A DNA stretch of 64,000 nt from Amphibiibacter pelophylacis (GTDB lineage: Bacteria; Pseudomonadota; Gammaproteobacteria; Burkholderiales; Burkholderiaceae_C). Position 1 is the stretch's first letter. Each line of letters opens with the position of its first letter. Shown here one piece after another: positions 1-8,753 of this stretch. The notes below the pieces were generated by a model. The model was not told where the DNA came from and made no database searches. It was given only the letters and a program-made list of their open reading frames with translations. The stretch spans positions 62,001 through 126,000 of the forward strand of contig NZ_JAWDIE010000001.1 in assembly GCF_037688875.1 (NCBI RefSeq), given 5' to 3'. A program made the position numbers and the translations under genes.

Positions 1-2088
1 CTGCCGCAAAACCAGCCGCTGTCAGTGCCGCTGGGCCTTTACGGCCCGTTCTGGACCGGGGTTTTTGATGCGGCAGGCCTGTTCCAGATCTACAGCTCGC
101 CCGCTTATGTCGCGCTGATGGTCTTTCTGGTGCTGTCCACCAGCCTGTGCCTGCTGCGCCACACCCCCCGCCTGTGGCGCGACGTGCGACGCTGGCGCGG
201 ACAGATGCAGACCGGCGCACTGCGCGCACTGCCCCACCACGCCGATCGGCCTTGGCCCACCGGTTGGCCCCGCGATCCGGCGCAGGCCGCACCGCTGCTG
301 GGCGAGCGCCTGGCCGACATGGGCTGGCGCTGGCGCCAGCAGGGGGATCAGGAGGGCGGCGTCTGGCTGTCGGCGCGTCGGGGCCGCTACGGGCGCCTGG
401 GTTATGTGGCGGCGCACGGCGCGGTGGTGCTGATCGCGCTGGGCGGCCTGCTGGACGGTGACGCGCTTTTGCGCGCGCGCATGGCCTGGCTGGGCGTCAC
501 GCCTTACACCGGCCGGGGGCTGATTGCGGACGTGCCCGCCGCCCACCGGCTGGACGCGCACACCCCGGCCTTCCGCGCCAGCCTGTTCGTTCCCGAGGGC
601 GCCCGCACGGGTCTGGCGCTGATCGCCCGTCCGGAGGGCGCGGTGGTGCAGCCGCTGCCTTTCGAGCTGGAGCTGCGCCGCTTTCACGCCGATTTCTGGC
701 CCAGCGGAGCGCCACGCCGCTTCGCCAGCGACGTGCTCATCCACACCCCGGACGGGCGCCGCCAGAGCGCCACGGTGGCGGTCAACCAGCCGCTGCAGGT
801 CGGCGGGGCCTGGGGCGGCATCACCCTTTACCAGAGCAGTTTTGAGGACGGCGGATCGCGCGTCAGCCTGATGGCCTGGCCACTGATTCCGGCCGCTTTG
901 GCGCAGGCTGGGGCATCCGGTTCCGCGCTGGGCCTGCGGCTGTCGGGCCGCGTGGCGGGTCCGGCCCTGACGCTGCCCGGTCTGGCGGGCCCGACAGGCC
1001 TGCGGCTGGAGCTGGCCGATTACCGCCCGTTGACGGTCGCCCCGCCTGCCGGGGACGGCAGAAGCGTGTGGCAGCGCCTGACGGCCCCAGCGCGGGACGC
1101 CGCCCCGGCTGCGCCGCCGCTGGGCCCGCGCCTGCTCTACCGCTGGCGCGACGCGGCGGGGCAGGCGCGGGATTTCGACAGCGCCTTCCAGCCTGTGACG
1201 GTGGACGGCGTGCCGGTGCTGGCCTTTGGCGCCCGCGACCCGCGCGATGCCCCCGACGCGCCGCTGCGCGTGCTGCGCATCCCGGTGGATGGCGACGGCG
1301 TGCGCGGCTGGCTGCGCGTGCTGCAGGCGCTGGGAGATCCGCGGGAGCGGGCCCGCGCTGTGGCCCGCGCTGTGGCCCGCGCGGCGCTGGCGGTGCCCGA
1401 GCGCGAGCGGGCTGTCTGGCGCGCCAGCGCGGATCGGGCGCTGGCGCTATTCGCGGGCGCGCTGGCGGTGCCGCTGACCCCGGCGCTGGCGGCCGACCGC
1501 GAGGCGGCCGGGCTGGGCCCGGACCGGCCGCTGGGCGGCGACGCCGCGCTGCTGGCTTTTCTGCAGACCACGCCGCTGGGCCAGCGCCCGGCGCTGACCG
1601 CGCAGCTGCGCCAGGTGCTGGAGCCCAGCCTGCGCGCCTTGGTCGATCAGGTGCGCCAGGCGGCGGGGCAGCCGCCGCTGGCGGATCTCCCCGATGCGCA
1701 GGCCCGCTGGCGGCTGCTGCGCGCTTCGCTGTCCGACCAGTTCTTCTACCCGGCACCAGCGCTGATCCAGCCGCTGGCAGTGCAGCCCGTGATGGCCAGC
1801 GTGTTCGAGGTGGCGCGTGCACCCGGCCGCTGGCTGGTCTACCCGGGGGCGCTGCTGCTGGCGCTGGGCGTGGCGGCGATGCTGGCCGTGCGCGACCGTC
1901 GCCTGTGGCTGCTGCTGCAGCCGGGCCGTGACGGAACTGGCGGCGACGCCCCAGACACGGGCCGCGTCCTGCTGGCGATGACCGGATCGCGCACCGGCCC
2001 GGCGCTGGAGCGCGAGTGGCAGACGCTGCACCAGGCGCTTCTGGCCCCAAATACGGACCCGGCCCCCGGCATTTCAACCAACTTCTGA
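1..2088 (+). CDS. resB: Cytochrome c biogenesis protein ResB (5'-truncated by window edge)
   Basis: ResB (Ccs1) works with the CcsA/ResC membrane protein in System II to deliver and ligate haem to apocytochrome c outside the cytoplasmic membrane. The reading frame is already open at base 1 with the family's early residues (LPQNQP, then YGPFW, then a hydrophobic helix ending in STSLCLLRH), so only the extreme N-terminus is missing. Another hydrophobic helix follows near codon 140, and a last one near codon 615 just before the C-terminal tail. The large loop between is typical of ResB, although it contains an Ala/Arg-rich stretch that looks lineage-specific. The gene is followed 12 bases later by the ccsA partner, which supports the identification and suggests co-transcription. 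Any GTG inside the first lines is internal, not the start. Confidence 0.93.
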   Translation: MPQNQPLSVPLGLYGPFWTGVFDAAGLFQIYSSPAYVALMVFLVLSTSLCLLRHTPRLWRDVRRWRGQMQTGALRALPHHADRPWPTGWPRDPAQAAPLLGERLADMGWRWRQQGDQEGGVWLSARRGRYGRLGYVAAHGAVVLIALGGLLDGDALLRARMAWLGVTPYTGRGLIADVPAAHRLDAHTPAFRASLFVPEGARTGLALIARPEGAVVQPLPFELELRRFHADFWPSGAPRRFASDVLIHTPDGRRQSATVAVNQPLQVGGAWGGITLYQSSFEDGGSRVSLMAWPLIPAALAQAGASGSALGLRLSGRVAGPALTLPGLAGPTGLRLELADYRPLTVAPPAGDGRSVWQRLTAPARDAAPAAPPLGPRLLYRWRDAAGQARDFDSAFQPVTVDGVPVLAFGARDPRDAPDAPLRVLRIPVDGDGVRGWLRVLQALGDPRERARAVARAVARAALAVPERERAVWRASADRALALFAGALAVPLTPALAADREAAGLGPDRPLGGDAALLAFLQTTPLGQRPALTAQLRQVLEPSLRALVDQVRQAAGQPPLADLPDAQARWRLLRASLSDQFFYPAPALIQPLAVQPVMASVFEVARAPGRWLVYPGALLLALGVAAMLAVRDRRLWLLLQPGRDGTGGDAPDTGRVLLAMTGSRTGPALEREWQTLHQALLAPNTDPAPGISTNF

Positions 2089-2100
2089 CAGGACGGCGAC

Positions 2101-3177
2101 ATGATTTTCTTCGATCCCTTGCGCTGGCTGGACCGCGTCTGGCTGGCCGCTGTGCTGCTGCTGACTGCGCTGCTGGCCGCTCTGGGGCGCCAGCGTCTGG
2201 ATGGCTACGAGCTGATCGCGCTGGGGCTGGCCGGAGCGGCGCTGGCGCTGGGGGGATGGCACTGGCGTGCGCTGCAGGCGCTGGCGCTGGGTACGGCGCT
2301 GCTGGTGTTTTTCAGCCTGCAGGGCGTGCTGCCTGGCAGCCAGGGCGCGGTGCTGGCGATGGCGGCACTGCTGCTGCTGGCCACCGTGTTTTACGCGCTG
2401 GCCTGGCTGGCTCCGGGCGCTGCGCCGGACGGCCGGGTGGCCCGCACGGCGTCCCGCCTGGCCTTTGGCGGCGTGCTGCTGGGCGTGACGGCGACGCTGC
2501 TGCGCGGCTGGGACAGCCATCTGATCGCGCCGGGGCGGGTCTATGTGCCGGTGAGCAATCTCTACGAGGTGCTGCTGGTTTTTGCCTGGGCCACGACGCT
2601 GCTGCACCTGGCGCTGGAGCGCCGCTGGCCCGTCCGCCTTTTGGGCGTCTGGCCCATGGCGGTGGTCAGCGCGGCGGTGGCTTTTCTGCTGTGGACCAGC
2701 GCGGCGCGTGGGGCGCAGGCCGTGCAGCCGCTGGTGCCCGCGCTGCAAAGCGGCTGGATGGCGCTGCATGTGCCCGCCAATCTGATCGGCTACGCGGCGT
2801 TTGCGCTGGCCGCCGCCGTGGGGCTGGCCCGCCTGCTGCCCGCGCGCTGGCAGCAGCGCCTGCCGCCGCTGGCAGTGATGGACGAGATCATCTACCGCGC
2901 CATCGCGCTGGGCTTTGCCTTTTTCACGACGGCGACGATTCTGGGCGCGCTGTGGGCCGCCGAGGCCTGGGGCGGCTACTGGAGCTGGGACCCGAAAGAA
3001 ACCTGGGCGCTGATCGTCTGGCTGAACTACGCCGCCTGGCTGCACGCGCACCTGAGCCGCCGGGTGTCCGCGCGCGCAGCGGCGGCCTGGGCGCTGGTCG
3101 GCCTTCTGGTGACGACCTTTGCGTTTCTGGGCGTCAACCTTTTCCTGTCCGGGCTGCACAGCTATGGCCGGCTGTGA
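2101..3177 (+). CDS. ccsB: Cytochrome c biogenesis protein CcsA/ResC-type (c-type cytochrome biogenesis protein CcsB)
   Basis: Polytopic haem-handling protein of System II cytochrome c maturation, 358 aa. The diagnostic tryptophan-rich motif WGGYWSWDPKET lies in the C-terminal third (about residues 290-305). It is followed by hydrophobic helices and conserved His residues expected to bind haem. Most of the protein is strongly hydrophobic, consistent with about eight membrane spans. The start is supported by an AGGACGG Shine-Dalgarno sequence just before the ATG. It begins 12 bases after resB, giving the usual resB-ccsA operon. The naming of this protein (CcsA, CcsB or ResC) differs between annotation traditions; the function is not in doubt. 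Confidence 0.95.
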   Translation: MIFFDPLRWLDRVWLAAVLLLTALLAALGRQRLDGYELIALGLAGAALALGGWHWRALQALALGTALLVFFSLQGVLPGSQGAVLAMAALLLLATVFYALAWLAPGAAPDGRVARTASRLAFGGVLLGVTATLLRGWDSHLIAPGRVYVPVSNLYEVLLVFAWATTLLHLALERRWPVRLLGVWPMAVVSAAVAFLLWTSAARGAQAVQPLVPALQSGWMALHVPANLIGYAAFALAAAVGLARLLPARWQQRLPPLAVMDEIIYRAIALGFAFFTTATILGALWAAEAWGGYWSWDPKETWALIVWLNYAAWLHAHLSRRVSARAAAAWALVGLLVTTFAFLGVNLFLSGLHSYGRL

Positions 3178-3335
3178 GAGCGCCGCGCGGCTGAACTATC
3201 TGGCAAAAACAGGGCAGTTCCTGCACACGGGCGGTGCGGGCTGGGCCTACACTGGCGGACACCGGCGGCAGGCCTGATCTGCGCTGCTGGCCTGTTCCAA
3301 CCCGCCTGCGGCGTGCCGCCCACGCCCCGTCCACC

Positions 3336-3695
3336 ATGCCTTACGTCCTGCGCTCTCCCGACGGTCTTTTGCTCAGCCTGCACCTGGAAGCCCCCGGGCA
3401 GGAGCCCGAATGGCTGGACGACGATCACCCCGAAGTGCGCGCCTTTGTGGGCGGCGACAGCGCGGCAGAGAAGGCGACCGCCGCCGCGAGCTTCACCCAG
3501 ATGGACGCGTCTTTCGTGCGCGTGCTGGAAGACGTGATCGACACCCTGATCATCAAGAACGTCATCAACATCACCGATCTGCCCATCGAGGCGCAGACCA
3601 AGCTGCTGTCGCGCAAGAGCTTCCGCGACCGCGTCAGCAGCCAGTCGCTGCGCCTGTTTGGCGACCCGGGCGGCGACGGCGGCATCATGCTCTGA
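3336..3695 (+). CDS. Conserved small protein often annotated as tryptophan synthase subunit beta-like
   Basis: A 119-aa acidic protein beginning MPYVLRSPDG. It resembles a family in Beta- and Gammaproteobacteria commonly labelled tryptophan-synthase-beta-like, although it has no PLP site or TrpB fold and its function is unknown. The conserved features are the MPYV start, a variable middle, and the C-terminal segment VRVLEDVIDTLI...ITDLP...KLLSRKS. The frame is open further upstream, but the ATG at 3336 is chosen because the family starts there. It lies 158 bases after ccsB on the same strand and ends just before a strong bidirectional terminator. Confidence 0.8.
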   Translation: MPYVLRSPDGLLLSLHLEAPGQEPEWLDDDHPEVRAFVGGDSAAEKATAAASFTQMDASFVRVLEDVIDTLIIKNVINITDLPIEAQTKLLSRKSFRDRVSSQSLRLFGDPGGDGGIML

Positions 3696-3713
3696 GGCCT
3701 GTTCCAGGCGCAC

Positions 3714-3750
3714 AAAACAAACGGCCTGCTTGCGCAGGCCGTTTGTTTTT
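3714..3750. terminator. Bidirectional Rho-independent terminator
   Basis: A perfect 16-bp inverted repeat with loop TTGC (stem 3714-3729 and 3734-3749) has an A-run on the left arm and a T-run on the right, so it should work in both directions. It sits between the convergent ends of the small conserved gene (plus) and L-lactate permease (minus). Confidence 0.9.
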
Positions 3751-3763
3751 GGGGTGTCGCCGG

Positions 3764-5449
3764 TCAGCCCGCCGCGTGCACGACCATCAGGTGGAAGGGC
3801 CACACATAGGCCTGCAGCGTGACGAACAGGCCCATCAGGCAGGCCAGCGCGATCGAGTGGAAGAACACATAGCGCAGGATGTCGCCCTCGTGGTTGAACC
3901 AGCGCGTGGCGGTCGAGGCGACGACGATGCTCTGCGCATCGATCATCTTGCCCATCACGCCGCCCGAGCTGTTGGCCGCGCCCATCAGGTTGGGCGACAG
4001 GCCCAGCTGGTCGGCGGCCACACGCTGCATCCCGCCAAAGAGCACATTGGATGCGGTATCCGAGCCCGTCAGCGCCACGCCCAGCCAGCCCATCAGCGTG
4101 CCGAAGAAGGGGTAGAACACGCCGGTGTTGGCAAATGCCAGGCCCAGCGTGGTGTCGGTGCCGGAATAGCGCGTCAGCGTACCCAGCGCCAGCATCAGCA
4201 CGATGGTCAGCAGCGAGTAGCGCACGATCCAGATCGTGCGGAAAAACTGCTGCACAAGCGCCACGGGGCTGTACTTCATCACAAAGCCGCCCACGAGGGC
4301 CGACAGCAGGATGCCGGTGCCGGTGGCCGACAGCAGGTTCAGCGTGTAGACCGCCGCCTCGGCCGTCGGAGCGGTGACGACGGGAGGCATTTTCTCGATC
4401 ATCTTGTTCAGGCCTTCGATGGGGAAGGCGGGCGCGAACAGGCCATTGAGCGCGGTTTTCACCGACGGCAGGCCCCAGATGAAGACAAACACCGTCAGGA
4501 TCAGCCAAGGCGTCCAGGCGCGGATGACGGCTTCGCGGGAGTGCTTGCCGATGGGCGTCAGGGGCGTCGCACCTTCGATTTTGCTGTCGTCGGTCTGGCC
4601 TTTGCGCATCTTCAGGCTGGTCGAGGTCCAGATTTTTTTGGGCTGCCACACGCGCAGGAAAAGCACCAGGCAGAGCATGGACGAGATCGCCGCGATGATG
4701 TCCACCAGCTCCGGGCCGATGAAGTTGGACACCAGGAACTGCGGGATGGCGAAGGACAGGCCGGTGACCAGAATGGCCGGCCAGATTTCCATCATGGCCT
4801 TGCGACCGGCAAAGGCCCAGATCATCCAGAACGGCACCAGCACCGAGAAGAAGGGCAGCTGGCGGCCGATCATGGCGGTGACTTCCATCAGGTCATAGCC
4901 GTGCACCTTGGCCAGCGTGATGACCGGCGTGCCCAGCGCGCCAAAGGCGACGGGCGCGGTGTTGGCGATCAGCGACAGGCCCGATGCAGCCAGCGGCGAG
5001 AAACCCAGGCCAATCAGGATGGCGGCGGTCACGGCCACGGGCGTGCCGAAACCGGCGGCGCCTTCAAAGAAGGCACCAAACGAGAAAGCAATCAGCAGCA
5101 GCTGCAGCCGCCTGTCCTGCGTGATGCCCGCGATGGAATCCTGCAACACCTTGAAGCTGCCATTCTTCTCGGTGAGCTGGTGCAGGAAGATGATGTTGAG
5201 CACGATCCAGCCGATCGGCAGCAGCCCGGTGAAGCCGCCCAGCATCGCCGCTTTGCCCGCCATGCCGGCGGGCATGCCGTACACAAAAATGGCCACCGCC
5301 AGCGCGGCGATCAGGCCCGCACCAGCAGCAATGTGCGCCTTGAGGTGCAGAAAGCCCAGGCCCCCCAGCATCACCACCACCGGCAGTGCCGCCAGCAGGG
5401 TGGACGCCACCATGCTCCCCATCGGGTCGTAAATCTGTTGCCACGCCAT
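3764..5449 (-). CDS. lldP: L-lactate permease (LctP family)
   Basis: Inner-membrane lactate/glycolate:proton symporter, 561 aa, close to the usual 550 aa. It consists almost wholly of hydrophobic helices. Family signatures include the N-terminal MAWQQIYDP, the GFGTPVAV segment, and the segment NVLFGGMQ...AANSSGGVMGKMI near the C-terminus. The frame is open further upstream to 5611, but the ATG at 5449 has a GGAG ribosome site and matches the family start, so the upstream codons are not used. The 190-base gap before it carries an LldR/PdhR-like palindrome, suggesting control by a GntR-family lactate or pyruvate sensor; no such regulator gene is in the window. The gene ends at a shared terminator. 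Confidence 0.95.
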   Translation of the reverse strand: MAWQQIYDPMGSMVASTLLAALPVVVMLGGLGFLHLKAHIAAGAGLIAALAVAIFVYGMPAGMAGKAAMLGGFTGLLPIGWIVLNIIFLHQLTEKNGSFKVLQDSIAGITQDRRLQLLLIAFSFGAFFEGAAGFGTPVAVTAAILIGLGFSPLAASGLSLIANTAPVAFGALGTPVITLAKVHGYDLMEVTAMIGRQLPFFSVLVPFWMIWAFAGRKAMMEIWPAILVTGLSFAIPQFLVSNFIGPELVDIIAAISSMLCLVLFLRVWQPKKIWTSTSLKMRKGQTDDSKIEGATPLTPIGKHSREAVIRAWTPWLILTVFVFIWGLPSVKTALNGLFAPAFPIEGLNKMIEKMPPVVTAPTAEAAVYTLNLLSATGTGILLSALVGGFVMKYSPVALVQQFFRTIWIVRYSLLTIVLMLALGTLTRYSGTDTTLGLAFANTGVFYPFFGTLMGWLGVALTGSDTASNVLFGGMQRVAADQLGLSPNLMGAANSSGGVMGKMIDAQSIVVASTATRWFNHEGDILRYVFFHSIALACLMGLFVTLQAYVWPFHLMVVHAAG

Positions 5450-5499
5450 GTTTTTGCACTCCGTTTGGGGGAAATAAGCGGTCAGATCGCAGCAGATGC

Positions 5500-5512
5500 T
5501 TGGTCTGACCAA
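5500..5512. promoter_or_regulatory. LldR/PdhR-like operator upstream of lldP
   Basis: TTGGTCTGACCAA is a perfect 5-3-5 palindrome lying 50 nt upstream of the lldP start. It matches the TTGGT-N3-ACCAA core known for FadR-subfamily GntR regulators such as LldR and PdhR. Binding is inferred from motif and context only. Confidence 0.6.
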
Positions 5513-5641
5513 AGGTATGCGCAGTCTAGGCCACGGTGTGTGCGCCAGCACTGGATGCACGGGCCAGATCAGGGACAACCCTGGCCAGGGTTTACAGCGG
5601 ACTGACGGCAAACTGACCTGAGGCTGACGTCAGCCCCCCGA

Positions 5642-6040
5642 TCAGAAGCGGATCGGCCCGCGCTCCGCCTTGGTCTGGCTGCGCCGGGTTTTGCGCTCCA
5701 GCCGCTCGCGCTCGGACGCGCGCGTGGGCCGCGTCGGGCGGCGCTGCGGGGGAATATGCGCGGCGCGGTCGACCATCTCCTGCAGGCGGGCCAGCGCCTC
5801 CAGGCGGTTGTGCTCGCGGCTGCGCGAGCCCTGGGCCTTGATGGTGATGCAGCCATCCTTGCCCACGCGCTGGTCGGCCAGCGCCAGCAGCCGCTGCTGC
5901 ACGGGCACCGGCAGCGACGAGCGCGCAATGTCAAAGCGCAGGTGGATGGCGCTGGAGACCTTGTTGACGTTCTGCCCGCCCGGCCCCTGGGCGCGGATGG
6001 CGGTCAATTCGACCTCGTGGGGGAGGATGCGCAGGGGCAT
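5642..6040 (-). CDS. arfB: Alternative ribosome-rescue factor ArfB (YaeJ-type peptidyl-tRNA hydrolase)
   Basis: A 132-aa protein that frees ribosomes stalled on mRNA without a stop codon by hydrolysing the peptidyl-tRNA. It contains the catalytic GGQ loop (G21, G22, Q23, within AQGPGGQNVNK). The RF-1-like domain then continues with HLRFDI, and a basic tail with RPTRPTRAS and KTRRSQTKAE is the part known to enter the empty mRNA channel. The length is normal for the family. It lies 29 bases downstream of a GGQ-less paralogue and may be transcribed with the rtcB group above it. Identification is by motif and architecture and is secure. Confidence 0.95.
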   Translation of the reverse strand: MPLRILPHEVELTAIRAQGPGGQNVNKVSSAIHLRFDIARSSLPVPVQQRLLALADQRVGKDGCITIKAQGSRSREHNRLEALARLQEMVDRAAHIPPQRRPTRPTRASERERLERKTRRSQTKAERGPIRF

Positions 6041-6069
6041 GGTTCAGCTTTTTCAATATAGCCCTGGGT

Positions 6070-6489
6070 TCAGACCTGGACCCGGCTGCGCGCATCCTTA
6101 GTCTGGCTGCGTCGTTTTTTCCCTTCCAGACGTTTGCGACTGGTCTGCTTACCAATTTCCATGCTCTTGCATTTGGATGCGCGAGTGGGCCGCGCGTGGA
6201 TAGCTTCAAGGCCAAACCAAAGCATGCTGTGTATCCTTCTCAGACCCACCCAGCGGTTCTGTTCGGCGCTGCGCCAGCCCTTGACCTCAATGGTGAGGTA
6301 CCCGTTCTTGGACGTCGGAGGGCAAATGGACTCTGACAACATCTGCTGCTGATGCTGCTTGAGCGATAGACGACGAATGTCAAAGCGCACGATGTGGACG
6401 CTGTATTCTTTGTTGCCTTTTTTCGCGCGTGGTTTCTGTCCACGGATGACTGTGAACTCCACATCGCTGGGGTTGAACCAGTAACTCAT
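6070..6489 (-). CDS. ArfB paralogue lacking the GGQ catalytic motif
   Basis: A 139-aa protein that aligns without gaps to the neighbouring ArfB over the catalytic segment. Where ArfB has G21-G22-Q23, this protein has R21-A22-K23. The following HIVRFDIRR and the basic C-terminal tail (RPTRASK, then KKRRSQTK) are kept. The fold and ribosome-channel tail are therefore probably present, but peptidyl-tRNA hydrolysis should be impossible. The frame is intact, it starts 3 bases after the rtcB stop codon, and translation is likely coupled to rtcB, which argues against simple decay. Its codons are visibly less GC-rich than those of arfB or rtcB. It could be a ribosome-binding or targeting subunit working with the RNA ligase. 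It is not the longer PrfH protein known from other rtcB operons. Function is unproven. Confidence 0.75.
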   Translation of the reverse strand: MSYWFNPSDVEFTVIRGQKPRAKKGNKEYSVHIVRFDIRRLSLKQHQQQMLSESICPPTSKNGYLTIEVKGWRSAEQNRWVGLRRIHSMLWFGLEAIHARPTRASKCKSMEIGKQTSRKRLEGKKRRSQTKDARSRVQV

Positions 6490-6492
6490 GAC

Positions 6493-7689
6493 TCAGCCCT
6501 TGATGCACACCACCTGGCGCAGGCGGTGCAGGGTTTCGGTCAGATCGCTCTGGTTCGCCATCACGGTGTCGATGTTTTTGTAGGCGGAAGGAATCTCGTC
6601 GACCACGCCCTTATCCTTGCGGCAGACAACGCCCTGGGTCTGCGCGACCAGATCGGCCTCGGTGTAGTTGCGGAAAGCGGCGGTGCGGCTCATGCGCCGC
6701 CCGGCGCCGTGCGCGCTGGAGCAGAAACTGTCCGCGCAGCCCTTGCCGCGCACGATGAAGCTGCTGGCGCCCATGCTGCCCGGCACGATGCCCAGATCGC
6801 CCTCTCCAGCCCGGATCGCGCCCTTGCGCGTCACCCAGACATCGGCGCCGAAGTGGTGCTCGCGGGCGACATAGTTGTGGTGGCAGTTGACCGCCTCGGT
6901 CGTCACCGTGAACGGCGGCAGGTGGCGGGCCAGCGCGGCCAGGACCAGATCCAGCATGGCCTGGCGGTTGGCCATGGCGTAATCCTGCGCCCACTGCACG
7001 GCCTGCACGTAGTCAGCAAAGTGCTCCGAGCCCTCCTGGAAATAGGCCAGATCAGCATCGGGGAGCTGGATCATGTGGCGCTCCATGTCGCGACGCGCCA
7101 GCGCGATGAAGTATTCGGCGATGGCGCTGCCCACGCCCCGGCTGCCCGAATGCAGCATCACCCAGACCTGCTGCGCTTCGTCCAGACACACTTCGATGAA
7201 GTGGTTGCCGCCGCCCAGCGTGCCCATCTGGTCCACCCACTTGGACATTTTCCCCAGCGATTTCAGCAGTTTGGGATGCCGCTGCAGCAGCGCCTCCAGC
7301 CCCGCCGCAAAAGGCTGGGCGGCCCCTTCCAGCGCCCGGCTGTCGCTGTGCTGGGTGCGGCCCACGGGAACGTCGCGGCTGATCTGGTTGAAGATTTTCT
7401 TCAGCGCCACCTCGTCGAGATCATTGGCGGTGAGAGACAGCCGCGCCGCCACCATGCCGCAACCGATGTCCACCCCGACCGCCGCCGGGATGATGGCCTG
7501 GTGCGTGGCGATGACCGAGCCTATCGTCGCGCCCTTGCCAAAGTGCACGTCAGGCATGGCCGCCACGTGGTGATGGATAAAGGGCAGCGAGGCGGTCTGT
7601 GCGAGCTGCTGCTTCGACAGATCGTCGACCTCGTCGGTCCAGATCTGGACGGGGACGCGCGTGTGGGTGAGGGTCTGGCGGATGGGCAT
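6493..7689 (-). CDS. rtcB: RNA-splicing/repair ligase RtcB
   Basis: A 398-aa GTP- and Mn-dependent ligase that joins 2',3'-cyclic phosphate or 3'-phosphate RNA ends to 5'-OH ends. It closely follows the Escherichia coli RtcB sequence throughout: MPDVHFGKG, VGVDIGCGM (metal-binding Asp and Cys), GGGNHFIE, HSGSRG, NCHHNYV, and AHGAGRRMSRT with the histidine that is guanylylated (H327). It ends in LRQVVCIKG. All expected active-site motifs are present. It lies 17 bases after the WYL regulator gene and 3 bases before the GGQ-less ArfB paralogue. No RtcA cyclase or RtcR sigma-54 activator is nearby, so control probably comes from the WYL protein instead. Confidence 0.96.
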   Translation of the reverse strand: MPIRQTLTHTRVPVQIWTDEVDDLSKQQLAQTASLPFIHHHVAAMPDVHFGKGATIGSVIATHQAIIPAAVGVDIGCGMVAARLSLTANDLDEVALKKIFNQISRDVPVGRTQHSDSRALEGAAQPFAAGLEALLQRHPKLLKSLGKMSKWVDQMGTLGGGNHFIEVCLDEAQQVWVMLHSGSRGVGSAIAEYFIALARRDMERHMIQLPDADLAYFQEGSEHFADYVQAVQWAQDYAMANRQAMLDLVLAALARHLPPFTVTTEAVNCHHNYVAREHHFGADVWVTRKGAIRAGEGDLGIVPGSMGASSFIVRGKGCADSFCSSAHGAGRRMSRTAAFRNYTEADLVAQTQGVVCRKDKGVVDEIPSAYKNIDTVMANQSDLTETLHRLRQVVCIKG

Positions 7690-7706
7690 GATTCGGGTCT
7701 CGGCTC

Positions 7707-8753
7707 TCAGTTTGCAACAGATGCGGCAGACGGCGCGGGAGAGTCATGGCGGTATTTTTCCGCCAGGGCCAACACCTCGTTGCCCACAGCCTGGCGCAGC
7801 ACAGCGGGCGCCAGCACTTCGAGGCGCGCGCCCTGGCTTTGCAGCCACCACTGAAGCTGCCAGGTGTAGGCCACGTCGGCCTCCAGGCGGTGCCCGCCCG
7901 GGGCCTCGCTCAGGGTCTGGCCAGGAGCCAGCGGGGTTTCGCGCAGGATGGCGGCCAGATCGTCGTCCACCCACAGCACCAGGCGGATGCGCTCGGCCGA
8001 ACCGAACTCCAGCGGGTTGTGGCGCAGATAGTCGTCCAGATCAAACTTGGGCTGACGCCGCACGGGTTCGTGCGTGGCGGTGGCCGAGTGCAGCCGGTGC
8101 AGAGCATAGAGGCGCAGATCATCGTAACCAAACGCCGTGGCGAGCAGATAGCCGGTCTGGCCGCGCTGCACCAGTGCGTGCGGGTGCAGCAGCAGCTCGC
8201 GCGCCTCCGCGTCCCCTGGACGGGCGTAGCAGACGCGGACGCTTTCGTCGCGCAGCAGCGCATCCTGCACCGTGGCCAGCGCGGCTTCGTCGAGGCTCGG
8301 GGGCTGCAGCGACAGCGTGGGCTGCACGTAGCGCACCTTTCTGGCCCAGGCTGCCAGCGGGTTGCGGCCACCCAGCCCATCCAGCTTGCGCCGCGCGCTG
8401 CCAAAGCGCTCTTCCAGCGGCCGCAGGATGCCGCCCGGCAGCAGGGGCCGCAGCAGCTCTTCGACCAGCCGGGTTGATAGGGCGTCGGCCAGGCTGAGTT
8501 CGTGCAGCTCCTCGCCCAGCCCCGGCGTTTTGTACCAGCCGTAAGGGCGGCCCTTGTCGTTGCAGCTCAGTCCTGTGAAGCGCGCGTGAAGCTCTTTGAG
8601 ATCGCGCTCCAGCGTGCGGCGGCTGGTCCGGTAGCCCCTGAGGATCAGCTCTTTGTGGATCTCGTTGCTGGTCAGTCCCGGAGTGCGGGTGGGCAATATT
8701 TTGAGGATTTCCCACTGACGGCTGACCGCGTCGTAAGTGCTTGCGCTGGCCAT
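7707..8753 (-). CDS. WYL-domain transcriptional regulator
   Basis: A 348-aa protein with an N-terminal winged helix-turn-helix (about residues 8-70, including LTSNEIHKEL and SRRTLERDLKEL) followed by a WYL domain and its C-terminal extension. WYL regulators commonly sense nucleic acids or nucleotides and control damage-response or defence genes. The ATG at 8753 forms a TAATG junction with the stop codon of the preceding gene, giving translational coupling; the frame stays open upstream but would run through that gene. It sits between an unknown 191-aa protein and rtcB. It is the obvious candidate to bind the 19-bp palindrome found upstream of this operon and of two others in the block; this is inference. 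Confidence 0.88.
   Translation of the reverse strand: MASASTYDAVSRQWEILKILPTRTPGLTSNEIHKELILRGYRTSRRTLERDLKELHARFTGLSCNDKGRPYGWYKTPGLGEELHELSLADALSTRLVEELLRPLLPGGILRPLEERFGSARRKLDGLGGRNPLAAWARKVRYVQPTLSLQPPSLDEAALATVQDALLRDESVRVCYARPGDAEARELLLHPHALVQRGQTGYLLATAFGYDDLRLYALHRLHSATATHEPVRRQPKFDLDDYLRHNPLEFGSAERIRLVLWVDDDLAAILRETPLAPGQTLSEAPGGHRLEADVAYTWQLQWWLQSQGARLEVLAPAVLRQAVGNEVLALAEKYRHDSPAPSAASVAN

Noticed and set aside
6070..6489. Reading the ArfB paralogue as the release-factor homologue PrfH known from other rtcB operons
   Set aside because: PrfH is longer (about 200 aa). This protein is ArfB-sized, with the ArfB tail, and aligns without gaps to the neighbouring ArfB.
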